From: Streptomyces composti
GTDB lineage: Bacteria > Actinomycetota > Actinomycetes > Streptomycetales > Streptomycetaceae
DNA: 64,000 nt
Direction: 5' to 3'
Assembly (NCBI RefSeq): GCF_012034205.1
Contig: NZ_JAATEM010000008.1
Coordinates: 124,001 to 188,000, forward strand
The notes under the pieces are model-generated. The model did not search any database. It had not been told where the DNA came from and saw only the letters and a list, made by a program, of their open reading frames with translations. Shown piece after piece: positions 53,919-61,728 of this stretch. How positions within the stretch are numbered: position 1 is the first letter of the stretch; every line of letters starts with the position of its first letter. The position numbers and the translations under genes were made by a program.

Positions 53919-54995
53919 ATGCGAGGACTCGTCTACCACGGTCCCGGGCGGATCTCCTGGGACACCGTGCCCGATCCCTCGATCCAGGAGGCCACCGACG
54001 CTCTGGTGCGCGTCGAGGCGGCCACCGTCTGCGGCAGCGATCTGCACATCCGCCGGGGCGACCTGCCCGAGGTGCGGCCGGGGACCGTCCTCGGCCACGA
54101 GGCCGTCGGCGAGGTGATCGAGGTCGGCAGCGAGGTGCACGAGCGGCGCCCGGGGGACCAGGTGATCGTCTCGGCCGTCTCCGGCTGCGGACGCTGCGCG
54201 CCCTGCCGCGACTCCCGCTACGGGCAGTGCCGCGGCGGCGGGGGATGGGTGCTCGGCAACGTCATCGACGGCACCCAGGCCGAGTACGTGCGCGTCCCCT
54301 TCGCCGACCACGCCACCCACCGCAGGCCCGCCCAGCTCTCCCTCGACGACGCCGTCCTGCTCGCCGAAGTCCTCCCCACCGCCTATGAGGTGGGCGTCCG
54401 CAAGGGACGCGTGGGCCCCGGGGACACGGTCGTGGTCGTGGGCGCGGGCCCGGTGGGACTCGCCGCCGTGGCCGTCGCCCGCCTCTACGCACCCCGGCGG
54501 ATCGTCTCCGTGGACCTGTCCGACGCCCGGCTGCGGGCCGCACTGCGCCTCGGCGCCGACGCCGCCGAGCTGCCCGGACGGCTGCTCGCCGACCTCTCCG
54601 ACGGGCCCGGGGCCGACGTGGTCATCGAGGCGGCGGGCGGCCCCGACAGCTTCCTGCTGGCCACCCGCGCGGTCCGCGCGGGCGGGCGCCTGGCCAACAT
54701 CGGCCACCACGGCAAGCCGGCCACCCTGCACCTGGAGAGCCTGTGGCGCAGGAACGTGACGATCAGCACCGGCCAGGTGGACACCTCCTCCACGCCCTGG
54801 CTGATCGACCTGCTGTCCCTGGGGCGCCTGACGGTCTCCCCGCTGGTGACGCACCGGTTCGGCCTCGACCGTGCGGAGGACGCCTACGACACCTTCTCCA
54901 GCGGGCCGGACACCGGCGCGCTGAAGGTGCTGCTGCACCGCAGAACGCCTCCGGCCGAGCAGCGGCGGACGGGACGGGAGCTGGCGCCGGCGTAG
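53919..54995 (+). CDS. Zinc-dependent alcohol dehydrogenase
   Basis: A 358-residue medium-chain dehydrogenase. Catalytic zinc ligands are in VCGSDLHIRRGD (Cys 38) and VLGHEAVGEVIEVGS (His/Glu, about 59-60). The structural zinc lobe is CGRCAPCRDSRYGQC. The nucleotide site is VVVVGAGPVGLAAVAVARL and an Asp in VSVDLSDARL favours NAD. It probably interconverts a short-chain alcohol and aldehyde and regenerates NAD under hypoxia. It diverges from the dormancy operon and shares box 3 with it. Confidence 0.92.
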   Translation: MRGLVYHGPGRISWDTVPDPSIQEATDALVRVEAATVCGSDLHIRRGDLPEVRPGTVLGHEAVGEVIEVGSEVHERRPGDQVIVSAVSGCGRCAPCRDSRYGQCRGGGGWVLGNVIDGTQAEYVRVPFADHATHRRPAQLSLDDAVLLAEVLPTAYEVGVRKGRVGPGDTVVVVGAGPVGLAAVAVARLYAPRRIVSVDLSDARLRAALRLGADAAELPGRLLADLSDGPGADVVIEAAGGPDSFLLATRAVRAGGRLANIGHHGKPATLHLESLWRRNVTISTGQVDTSSTPWLIDLLSLGRLTVSPLVTHRFGLDRAEDAYDTFSSGPDTGALKVLLHRRTPPAEQRRTGRELAPA

Positions 54996-55033
54996 CACCG
55001 GCCGGCGCGGGAGGGACCGGCGCGGGGCCGGTG
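54996..55033. terminator. Possible bidirectional terminator
   Basis: CACCGGCC (54996-55003) and GGCCGGTG (55026-55033) are complementary, and the 22-nt interior can pair partly. It lies between the convergent alcohol dehydrogenase and phosphatase genes. Confidence 0.4.
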
Positions 55034-55071
55034 GCCGGCTTCGGCGCGCCTCGCCCCGCCGCGAGGCCGGT

Positions 55072-56403
55072 TCACGGCGTGTGCAGGCGGGCGGCGAGCA
55101 GGGCGATGTCGTCCTGCAGACTGCCTGCGCGTTCCGCCAGCAGGGCGTCGCACAGGGTGCCGAGCGGGCCGGTGGCGTGCCGGGCCGCGACCTGGGCGGC
55201 GGTGCGCATCCCCTCGTCGAGGGACTCGCCGCGCTGCTCGATCAGCCCGTCCGTGTGCAGCAGGACGGTCGCGCCGGGCGGGAGCGTCACCTCGTGATCG
55301 GGCCGCGGCAGGCTCGGATCGACGCCCAGGGGATGACCGCCCGCCTCGGCGTCCAGATAGCGTGCCCGGTGATCCGGCGTGACCAGGAGGGGCGGGACGT
55401 GGCCCGCCAGCGCCCAGCGCATCGGACGGCTGCCGTCGGCCGCGGGGGCCTCCAGGCGCGCCACCACCACCGTGGCCATCGCCCCGCCCTCGATGTCGTG
55501 CAGCAGCTCGTCCAGACGCCCCAGGACGCGGCTCGGCGGCCCCTGCTCCTGGTAGGCGATCACCCGCAGCGCGTTGCTGATCCGGCTCATCAGGGTGGCC
55601 GACTCCAGGCCGTGGCCCATCACGTCGCCCACCATGAGGCAGGGAATGCCGCCGGGCAGATGGATCAGGTCGTACCAGTCTCCGCCGATGCGGGGCGCCC
55701 GGGTGGAGGGCTCGTAGCGGGCCTGCAGGCCGAGGCCCGGCAGATCGGGCAGCCCCGGCAGCAGGCGGCGCTGGAACTCCTCGGTGGCCCGGCGCAGTTG
55801 CTCGAACAGGCGGGCATTCTCGATGGCCACGCCCGCGGCGCTCGCCAAGGCCGTGACGATCTCCTCGTCCTCGTCCGTGAACGGGCCGCCGTGCCGCTTG
55901 TCGGCGAGGTAGAGGTTGCCGTAGATGGTGCGGCGCACCGCGATCGGCACGCCCAGCAGTGTCTTCATCACCGGATGCCCCTCGGGGAAGCCCACCGACC
56001 GGGGGTCCGAGCCGAGGTCTTCGACCCGCATCGGCGCGGGATGCCGGACCAGTTCGCTCAGCAACCCCTCCCCGTGGGGCAGCTGTGCGTCCCCCTGCTG
56101 CCGGAACTGGTCCGCCCCGAACCCGGACGTGATCAGCTCGATGAACTCGCCCCTGTCGTCCAGGACCCCGATCGCGGCATAGCGCGCGTCGACCAGCTTG
56201 CGGGCCGAGTCCGTGATGGCGTGCAGCACCACGTCCAGCTCCAGGGCACTGCCGATGGTCACCACGGCGTCCAGCAGCGACCGCAGGCGCCCATGGGCCC
56301 GGGCCAGCCGCTCAAGACCCGCCTGGAGTTCGTCCAGGGCCTCGTCGCTCAAGAGCGGCGGCACGTCAGCCGTGGTCTCGTCCTCGCCGGCGGATGGCGT
56401 CAT
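55072..56403 (-). CDS. GAF-PP2C (SpoIIE-type) phosphatase with DosS-like GAF
   Basis: A 443-residue protein. An N-terminal helix (about 15-50) leads to a GAF domain (about 50-205) whose text, AAIGVLDDRGEFIELITSGFG, LPHGEGLLSELVRHPAPMRVEDLGSDPRSVGFPEGHP and TIYGNLYLADKRHGGPFTDEDEEI in pieces, is strikingly like the GAF domains of DosS/DosT sensors. The output is instead a PP2C domain (about 225-440) with GGDWYDLIHL, VGDVMGHGLESA and QDDIALLAARL metal-site Asp residues. It probably dephosphorylates an anti-sigma antagonist. GAGGAGAGG precedes ATG 56403. Confidence 0.9.
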   Translation of the reverse strand: MTPSAGEDETTADVPPLLSDEALDELQAGLERLARAHGRLRSLLDAVVTIGSALELDVVLHAITDSARKLVDARYAAIGVLDDRGEFIELITSGFGADQFRQQGDAQLPHGEGLLSELVRHPAPMRVEDLGSDPRSVGFPEGHPVMKTLLGVPIAVRRTIYGNLYLADKRHGGPFTDEDEEIVTALASAAGVAIENARLFEQLRRATEEFQRRLLPGLPDLPGLGLQARYEPSTRAPRIGGDWYDLIHLPGGIPCLMVGDVMGHGLESATLMSRISNALRVIAYQEQGPPSRVLGRLDELLHDIEGGAMATVVVARLEAPAADGSRPMRWALAGHVPPLLVTPDHRARYLDAEAGGHPLGVDPSLPRPDHEVTLPPGATVLLHTDGLIEQRGESLDEGMRTAAQVAARHATGPLGTLCDALLAERAGSLQDDIALLAARLHTP

Positions 56404-56496
56404 ACCCCTCTCCTCACCTGCCACGGGGGCCGGATCTCACCCGGCACAGCAGTCTCACCCACGCCGGGTACCCGCCCTCGGGCATCCGGCGCACGC

Positions 56497-56883
56497 GTGC
56501 GGGACGGCGGCTTCGGTGGGACCCGTCAGCCGGGCGCCGCCGGTCCGGGCGGCCCGGAGCGCGGGGGAGCAGCCCGTGGGACGGGCAAGCGGTACGCCGT
56601 CGCCGGCTCCGGCCGGTGGACCGACGAGGAGGAGGGCGGGCGCAGGCTGCCCGCAGGCGAGGTCCACGCCTGGGAGCCGGGGCGCAACGAGACCGTGTGC
56701 GGGCTGTCCCTCAGCCGCTCGCGGCTGACCCGCCTCGCGCACGTGAGCCGGCCCGACGTCTTCCCGGACTCCGGCGGCGATGCCGACCCGGTGCAGCGGG
56801 TGTGCCGCCGCTGCGCCGCTGCCGCGGGCCGCCGGGGCGCCGACGCCCGCCCCCGGTGGTGCCGCATCCGCCCGCGCCCCTGA
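56497..56883 (+). CDS. Small conserved Streptomyces protein, start uncertain
   Basis: The conserved part is KRYAVAGSGRWTDEEEGGRRL, GEVHAWEPGRNETVCGLSLSRSRLTRLAHVSRPDV and VQRVCRRCAAAAGRRGADA. Cys in NETVCGL and VCRRC suggests a metal site. I have seen related Streptomyces hypotheticals. The only in-frame start upstream is GTG 56497, which adds a Gly/Pro-rich leader, while a better-placed GTG at 56576 is out of frame. Either the leader is real or the start region carries a frameshift. Confidence 0.55.
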   Translation: MRDGGFGGTRQPGAAGPGGPERGGAARGTGKRYAVAGSGRWTDEEEGGRRLPAGEVHAWEPGRNETVCGLSLSRSRLTRLAHVSRPDVFPDSGGDADPVQRVCRRCAAAAGRRGADARPRWCRIRPRP

Positions 56884-56927
56884 ACAAGGCGGCTCGGACG
56901 CCGACGGCGCGGTGTGCCGGTCGGCGT

Positions 56928-58022
56928 TCAGGGCAGGGTGCCTTTGCCGGTGACCAGTGCGGTGACGGCGGACAGACCGCCCTGGGCCAGGGCGGAGCGC
57001 TGCCGGTCGGCCCCGGTGCCGTTCTGCAGCAGCCGGTGCACCAGGGCCGTCACCTGCCGGGTGTCGTCGGCGGCGTCCAGCGCCGGAGTGACGTGCCGCA
57101 GCAGCTCGTACAGCATCTCCCCGGCCCGCCGCTGCCGGCCCGAGGGGTCGACCAGGGTGGTGCTCAGGCCATGGCGGGCCGCGTGCCACAGGCTCGCCTG
57201 CAGCAGCTCCTGGTCGCAGTCGAGGACCGGCGCGCCGGCGGCGGTCTCGGCCAGCGCGGTCGCCACCAGGGCACGGGCCAGGCCGGCCACCATCACCGCG
57301 TCGTCCGCGCGCAGCTGCACATCCATGCACCGCAGCTCGACGGTGAGGTCCTCGGCCGACAGCCTGGCCTGCCAGTACAGCTGCCCGGTGTCCGAGATCA
57401 GCTCGCTGTCCAGCAGCTGCCGCACCCGCCGGTCGTGGTCGGCGAGGTCGGTGAAGCGCGGGGGCATGCCGCTCACCGGCCAGCGGCCGGAGACCACCGT
57501 CCGCCAGCTGGCGAAACCGGTGTCGTGACCGTCCCACAGCGGGGAGTTCGCGGACAGCGCGGTGAGGGTCGGCAGCCACACCCTGATCCGGTTCAGCACC
57601 TGCACCCCGGTCTCCCGGCTGGGGACGCCGACGTACACATGCATGCCGTTGACCAGCTGCTCCGCCACCAGCTGCGGCGCCCGGGCGTGCAGGGCACGGT
57701 AGGGGGCCTGGTCCGTGACGGCCATGGGGCGGCCGTGCCGCAGCGGGGGTGTGCCGCAGGCCGCGATCCGGCAGCCGTGCGCCTCGGCGGCCGCGCCGAC
57801 CGCGTGCCTGAGCCGCAGCAGATGCCCGCCGGCCTCCTCCAGCGTGCCGCACACCGGGGTGGCCACGCTCACCTGCGCCTGCAGCAGCTCGCTGTGCACC
57901 TCCTGGTCGGCCACCAGATGCCCCAGGCCGGCCGCGGCGCGCACCTTGTCCGCCAGGGGTACCGGCAGACCCGTGACCGGGTCGAGCAGCAGGTACTCCT
58001 CTTCGACACCGATCGTCGTCAT
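56928..58022 (-). CDS. YbdK-type carboxylate-amine ligase (glutamate-cysteine ligase family 2)
   Basis: A 364-residue GCS2 family protein: [18 protein letters not shown], the metal-binding [51 protein letters not shown] and [11 protein letters not shown]. In E. coli YbdK has weak gamma-glutamyl-cysteine ligase activity; in actinobacteria, which use mycothiol, the physiological substrate is unknown. It closes the dormancy island on the right. The gap upstream (58023-58405) holds the inverted repeat at 58161 and the heptamer repeat at 58309. Confidence 0.9.
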   Translation of the reverse strand: MTTIGVEEEYLLLDPVTGLPVPLADKVRAAAGLGHLVADQEVHSELLQAQVSVATPVCGTLEEAGGHLLRLRHAVGAAAEAHGCRIAACGTPPLRHGRPMAVTDQAPYRALHARAPQLVAEQLVNGMHVYVGVPSRETGVQVLNRIRVWLPTLTALSANSPLWDGHDTGFASWRTVVSGRWPVSGMPPRFTDLADHDRRVRQLLDSELISDTGQLYWQARLSAEDLTVELRCMDVQLRADDAVMVAGLARALVATALAETAAGAPVLDCDQELLQASLWHAARHGLSTTLVDPSGRQRRAGEMLYELLRHVTPALDAADDTRQVTALVHRLLQNGTGADRQRSALAQGGLSAVTALVTGKGTLP

Positions 58023-58160
58023 CGACAGCCCTCATGTCCCGCCCGGCCGCGCCGCCGGACCGGCTCCGATGCGCCCGGCCGGTGCATCACACCGCGAGAA
58101 CCCCCGCCCGGGAGCCACCCGCGGCCCCCCGAGTGCCGCACCGGGCCGTGCCGTAAACCT

Positions 58161-58183
58161 CTGCGGGCCCGCCGGGCCCGCAG
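58161..58183. terminator. Perfect GC inverted repeat
   Basis: CTGCGGGCCC and GGGCCCGCAG form a perfect 10-bp stem around GCC. It sits in the divergent gap between the YbdK-type gene and the membrane protein, so it is either a leader hairpin, an operator, or a leftover terminator. Confidence 0.4.
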
Positions 58184-58308
58184 GGGCGTCAGCCCTTGCC
58201 CATGGCCTTGCGAAAGCGGATGTCTGTCAAGAGGCCGCAGGGCCCTGACCTTTCACTCATGGACCTGCCCGCGCGCCGATTGATCACAGGTATGTTCGTG
58301 GAGACTCG

Positions 58309-58371
58309 ACCCGGAACCCGGAACCCGGAACCCGGAACCCATGACCCGGAACCCGGAACCCTGCTCCCGGT
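58309..58371 (+). repeat. Heptanucleotide (ACCCGGA) tandem repeat
   Basis: Nine 7-bp units occupy 58309-58371: six are perfect ACCCGGA, and units 5, 8 and 9 are altered. The array lies 35 bp before the start of the membrane-protein gene, in its leader or promoter. Seven is not a multiple of three, so expansions would change any overlapping frame and also spacing. Confidence 0.85.
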
Positions 58372-58405
58372 ACGGCTTCTGGTACGGCAGAGAGGCAACG
58401 CATCC

Positions 58406-58837
58406 ATGAACACCACGTCGGCCGCGGCAGCGGGCGCGGTCGTGTTCGTCTGGCTCGGCATGGTGCTGGCGATCTCCTTCATGGAGGCGCCGCTGAAGTT
58501 CCGCGCACCCGGGGTCACCGTCCGTATCGGGCTGGGCATCGGCCGCCTGGTCTTCCGTGCACTGAACCTCACCGAGGTCGTCCTGGCCGCCGCCGTCGTC
58601 GTCGCGGTGGCCGTCGGCGGCCCGCCGGCCGCGGTCGTGGCGCTCACCGCCGTGACGGCCGGACTGCTGGTTGTGCAACTCGGCGTGGTGCGACCCCGGT
58701 TGAATCGCCGCTCGGACCGAGTCCTGGCCGGTGAGGACCTGCCCCGCTCGCGCGCCCACTGGTACTACGTGGCGCTGGAGGCCGCCAAGGTCGCCGCCCT
58801 GATCGCGCTCGGGATCACCCTGCTCGCCGTCCGGTAG
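58406..58837 (+). CDS. Four-helix membrane protein of unknown function
   Basis: A 143-residue protein with four transmembrane helices: [59 protein letters not shown] and WYYVALEAAKVAALIALGIT. The first helix motif GMxLAISFMEAPLKFRAP recalls the TMEM205/DUF4149-like group, but I would not assign it. AGAGG precedes ATG 58406. Its leader contains the heptamer repeat. Confidence 0.75.
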   Translation: MNTTSAAAAGAVVFVWLGMVLAISFMEAPLKFRAPGVTVRIGLGIGRLVFRALNLTEVVLAAAVVVAVAVGGPPAAVVALTAVTAGLLVVQLGVVRPRLNRRSDRVLAGEDLPRSRAHWYYVALEAAKVAALIALGITLLAVR

Positions 58838-58896
58838 TGCCGCCGCCCCGGGAATTTCCGATGCGCGCCGGCGCCACGCTCGGCAGACTCCCGGGC

Positions 58897-59307
58897 ATGA
58901 CCCAGAAGATCACGCGGATCAATCCGGAGCACCTGCACAAGACGCCCGGCTATCACCACATCACGGTGGTGGAGGCCGGGCGCACGGCCCACCTGGCGGG
59001 ACAGTGCCCGCTCGACCGGAACGGCGACCTCGTCGGCGCCGGATCCCTCGAGAAGCAGATCGACCAGGTGGTGGCGAACGCGGTCACCGCCCTGGCGGCC
59101 GTCGGCGCCGGGCCGCACCACGTGGTGCGCTCGGTGATCTATGTGGTCAGCGACCAGCGGGAGTTGCTCGCGGCCGCGTGGCGCCGGCTCACCGAGTCCG
59201 AGCTGGGGCCCGCGTTCACCACCGCCAGCACCCTGCTGGGCGTCGCCCAGCTGGGCTTTCCCGGGCAGCTCGTCGAGGTGGATCTCACCGCGGCGCTGCC
59301 GGACTGA
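58897..59307 (+). CDS. RidA/YjgF-family protein
   Basis: A 136-residue chorismate-mutase-like trimeric Rid protein: YHHITVVEAGRTAHLAGQCPLDRNGDLVGAG, QIDQVVANAVTALAAVGAG, VVRSVIYVVSD and GFPGQLVEVDLTAALP in pieces. Canonical RidA deaminates enamines using an Arg in a P-A-R-x-x-V pattern; here the site reads GPAFTTASTLLGVAQLG without the Arg, so it belongs to a non-RidA subgroup. CAGACT lies 9 bp before ATG 58897 and no ribosome site is seen, so it may be leaderless. Confidence 0.85.
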   Translation: MTQKITRINPEHLHKTPGYHHITVVEAGRTAHLAGQCPLDRNGDLVGAGSLEKQIDQVVANAVTALAAVGAGPHHVVRSVIYVVSDQRELLAAAWRRLTESELGPAFTTASTLLGVAQLGFPGQLVEVDLTAALPD

Positions 59308-59340
59308 CGTCGCGTCAAGTCCGGTCGGCGCGGCGTCGCG

Positions 59341-59814
59341 TCAGGTCCTGGGGCGTGCCGAAGGGCCCGGTCGGGTACGGGCCTGCGGGGGCGTCAGGGG
59401 GCCGTGGTCCTTGCCGCACACGATCACCGCCCGGAGCGGTTCGCCGCAGTCGGCGTGGCGGACCTCCAGCGGCGGGCCCTCGGGATCGGCGGCGTAGCGG
59501 TCGCCCCACTGCTTGAGGGCGATCATCGCGGGCCACAGGTCCCAGCCCTTGCGGGTGAGCCGGTACTCCCGCCGGGTCCGGCTCCCCGGCTCGCGGTAGG
59601 CGACGGTCCGAAAAATCCCGGCGGCCACCAGCTTGCGCAGCCGGTCCGCGAGCACGGCCTCGGAGAGCCCGACGTGCCGCCGGAAGTCGTCGAAGCGCCG
59701 GACGCCGTTCATGGCGTCCCGGAGCAGCAGCAGCGACCACTTCTCGCCGACCAGCTCCAGCGTCCGCTGGACCGTGCAGTTCCCGGTGCTCGTCTCCAGC
59801 CAGTTCATGGGCAT
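59341..59814 (-). CDS. HxlR-family regulator, second copy
   Basis: A 157-residue HxlR winged-helix protein: NCTVQRTLELVGEKWSLLLLRDAMNGVRRFDDF, GLSEAVLADRLRKLVAAGIFRTV and YRLTRKGWDLWPAMIALKQWGDRY in pieces. CTVQRTL holds the conserved Cys. The C-terminus carries VRHADCGEPLRAVIVCGKDHGP, an HxxCG-x-CxxDH pattern that could bind zinc. TAGGAT sits 7 bp before ATG 59814, suggesting a leaderless mRNA. It is divergent from a thioesterase and probably controls it. Confidence 0.9.
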   Translation of the reverse strand: MPMNWLETSTGNCTVQRTLELVGEKWSLLLLRDAMNGVRRFDDFRRHVGLSEAVLADRLRKLVAAGIFRTVAYREPGSRTRREYRLTRKGWDLWPAMIALKQWGDRYAADPEGPPLEVRHADCGEPLRAVIVCGKDHGPLTPPQARTRPGPSARPRT

Positions 59815-59831
59815 GGGGGCATCCTAGGCTG

Positions 59832-59883
59832 GCTTCGATATTGACAGCCAGCCGTCTGCCCGCCTAGCTTCATAATCCGAAGC
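59832..59883. promoter_or_regulatory. HxlR operator and divergent promoters
   Basis: TTGACA (59841-59846) lies 18 bp from TAGCTT (59865-59870) and points at the thioesterase. GCTTC-N7-GAAGC (59867-59883) covers the predicted start of transcription, and another GCTTC half-site begins at 59832. These are plausible sites for the divergent HxlR protein. Confidence 0.5.
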
Positions 59884-59919
59884 CAGATCTGATGATGGCG
59901 AGCGGAGGCGGGAGCGGGT

Positions 59920-60414
59920 ATGCGCAGGACACGGGCATACGACTGGGCGGACCCCGCGGTCTCCGCCGAAGCCGTTCCTCACCACAGCGGTCTCGACTTC
60001 ATCCGGAAGCTGCTGGACGGGGAGCTGCCCGCTCCGCCGGTCGCCGCCACCCTGGGCTTCACACTCGAGGAGGCCGACCACGGGCGGGCGGTCTTCGCGC
60101 TGGTCCCGGGCGAGGAGCACTACAACCCGATCGGCAGCGTCCACGGCGGCGTCTACGCCACCCTCCTGGACTCGGCGGCCGGCTGCGCGGTGCAGACCGT
60201 GCTGCCCCAGGGCATGGGCTACACCTCCCTCGACCTGACCCTGAAGTTCCTGCGCCCCGTCACCGCCGGCACCGGGAAGGTCCGTGCCATCGGCACCGTC
60301 CTCGACTACGGCCGCCGCACCGCCCTGGCGCAGGCGGAACTGCGCGACTCCGAGGACCGGCTGCTGGCCCACGCGACCAGCAGCTGCATGCTCTTTCCGG
60401 TGCAGGCGAGCTGA
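59920..60414 (+). CDS. PaaI-family thioesterase
   Basis: A 164-residue hotdog protein: TLGFTLEEADHGRAVFALVPG, the active helix NPIGSVHGGVYATLLDSAAGCAV with HGGxxxxxxDxA, and YTSLDLTLKFLRPVTAGTGKVRAIG in pieces. It should hydrolyse acyl-CoA. It is a different paralogue from the one at 26354. GGAGGCGGGAG precedes ATG 59920. It is divergent from an HxlR regulator with operator-like repeats between them. Confidence 0.88.
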   Translation: MRRTRAYDWADPAVSAEAVPHHSGLDFIRKLLDGELPAPPVAATLGFTLEEADHGRAVFALVPGEEHYNPIGSVHGGVYATLLDSAAGCAVQTVLPQGMGYTSLDLTLKFLRPVTAGTGKVRAIGTVLDYGRRTALAQAELRDSEDRLLAHATSSCMLFPVQAS

Positions 60415-60487
60415 GGCGCCCCAGCGGGCGGCCGGAGTCACGCAGCCGAGGGGACCGAGGGCCGGCCGGTGTGTGCGGGGACGTCGC

Positions 60488-61618
60488 TCAGCCCGCCGTC
60501 AGCCGCCACAGCGAGGTGACTTCCGCCTTGCGGGCCTCGTGCAGCGGGTCGGCGGGGTCGTGGGCGCGGGGGTGGAGCGGCCGGGCGTCGAGGCGTCCGG
60601 CCACCGTCAGGCCGGCCCGGCCGAACAGATCGGTCAGCTCGGTGGGGGCGCGTAGTCCGAGACGCTCGGCCAGGTCGGAGATGATCAGCCAGCCCTCACC
60701 GCCCGGTTCCAGATGGCCGGAAAGACCGTCGAGGAAGCCGTGCAGCATCCGGCTCCCGGGGTCGTACACCGCGCGCTCCAGCGGCGTCCGGGCCCGGCCC
60801 GGCAGCCATGGGGGATTGCAGACGACCAGCGAGGCCCGGCCCTCCGGAAACAGATCCGCCTGCCGGATCCGGACGGTGGCGGACACGCCCAGGCGGTCGA
60901 TGTTCTCCCGCGCGCAGGCGAGCGCGCGGGGATCGAGGTCCGTGGCCACGACCGGCCGGACGCCGCGCCGGGCCAGGACGGCGGCGAGCACACCCGTGCC
61001 GGTACCGATGTCGAAGGCCGAGACCGTGTCCCGCGACGGCAGGGGCGCCTCGGCCACCAGGCCGACGTACTCGCCGCGCACGGGGGAGAAGACCCCGTAG
61101 TGCGGGACGACGGACGCGCCGAGCGCCGGCACATGGACGCCCTTCCGGCGCCACTCGCCCGCCCCGAGGACACCCTGCAGCTCGCGCAGCGACACCACAT
61201 ACGGTTCCCGGCAGGGCCCGTACGCCTGCTCGCAGGCCAGCCGCACGTCCGGTGCCCGGCGCAGCGGGATCACATGCCCGGCCTCCACGGGCAGGAGCAG
61301 CATGCCCAGGATCCGGGCGCGCCTCGACTGGGCCTGGCGATGGAGACGGAAGCTCTGCTGCGGTGACGCCCCGCGCTTCGGGGGCTTGCGGTCGACGCGG
61401 CGCGCCATCGCGCTCAGCAGCTGACGGGCGTTGTGGAAGTCGCCGTGCCACAGCAACGACGTGCCCTCGCAGGCGAGGCGGAAGGCGGTGTCGGCGTTCA
61501 TCCGGTCGTCGGCCACCAGCACCTGCTGCGGAGGCGGACCGCCGCTCTCCGACCGCCATCGGACGCGGTGCTCCCTCCCCGAACCGTCGAGCCAGCGAAT
61601 GCTCTGGTCGTCGCGCAC
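60488..61618 (-). CDS. Class I SAM methyltransferase with NPPW motif
   Basis: A 376-residue protein. The N-terminal half (to about 200) is a recognition or accessory domain with DTAFRLACEGTSLLWHGDFHNARQLL. The Rossmann methyltransferase begins at SAFDIGTGTGVLAAVLARRG (motif I, about 217); VATDLDPRALACARENI is motif II and VVCNPPWLPG motif IV. NPPW/NPPY marks enzymes that methylate planar amines, such as rRNA m2G (RlmG-like), N6-adenine or glutamine. The substrate here is unknown. GTG 61618 is the likely start, with weak GGGGA upstream. Confidence 0.82.
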   Translation of the reverse strand: MRDDQSIRWLDGSGREHRVRWRSESGGPPPQQVLVADDRMNADTAFRLACEGTSLLWHGDFHNARQLLSAMARRVDRKPPKRGASPQQSFRLHRQAQSRRARILGMLLLPVEAGHVIPLRRAPDVRLACEQAYGPCREPYVVSLRELQGVLGAGEWRRKGVHVPALGASVVPHYGVFSPVRGEYVGLVAEAPLPSRDTVSAFDIGTGTGVLAAVLARRGVRPVVATDLDPRALACARENIDRLGVSATVRIRQADLFPEGRASLVVCNPPWLPGRARTPLERAVYDPGSRMLHGFLDGLSGHLEPGGEGWLIISDLAERLGLRAPTELTDLFGRAGLTVAGRLDARPLHPRAHDPADPLHEARKAEVTSLWRLTAG

Positions 61619-61662
61619 CGCTCCATCATCCCCCGCGCGGTGCCACCCGTCGACCAACCCCG

Positions 61663-61689
61663 TGTCACAGGAGCGAGGGCCATCTCGTC
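61663..61689 (+). promoter_or_regulatory. ECF41-type promoter
   Basis: TGTCACA (61663-61669), a 16-bp spacer and CGTC (61686-61689) match the promoter recognised by ECF41 sigma factors (family knowledge). It lies 40 bp before the AhpD/CMD-type gene, and the ECF41 gene follows that gene. Confidence 0.75.
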
Positions 61690-61728
61690 TCGGGGACGAA
61701 CGCATCGACCAACGCGGAGGAGCACACG

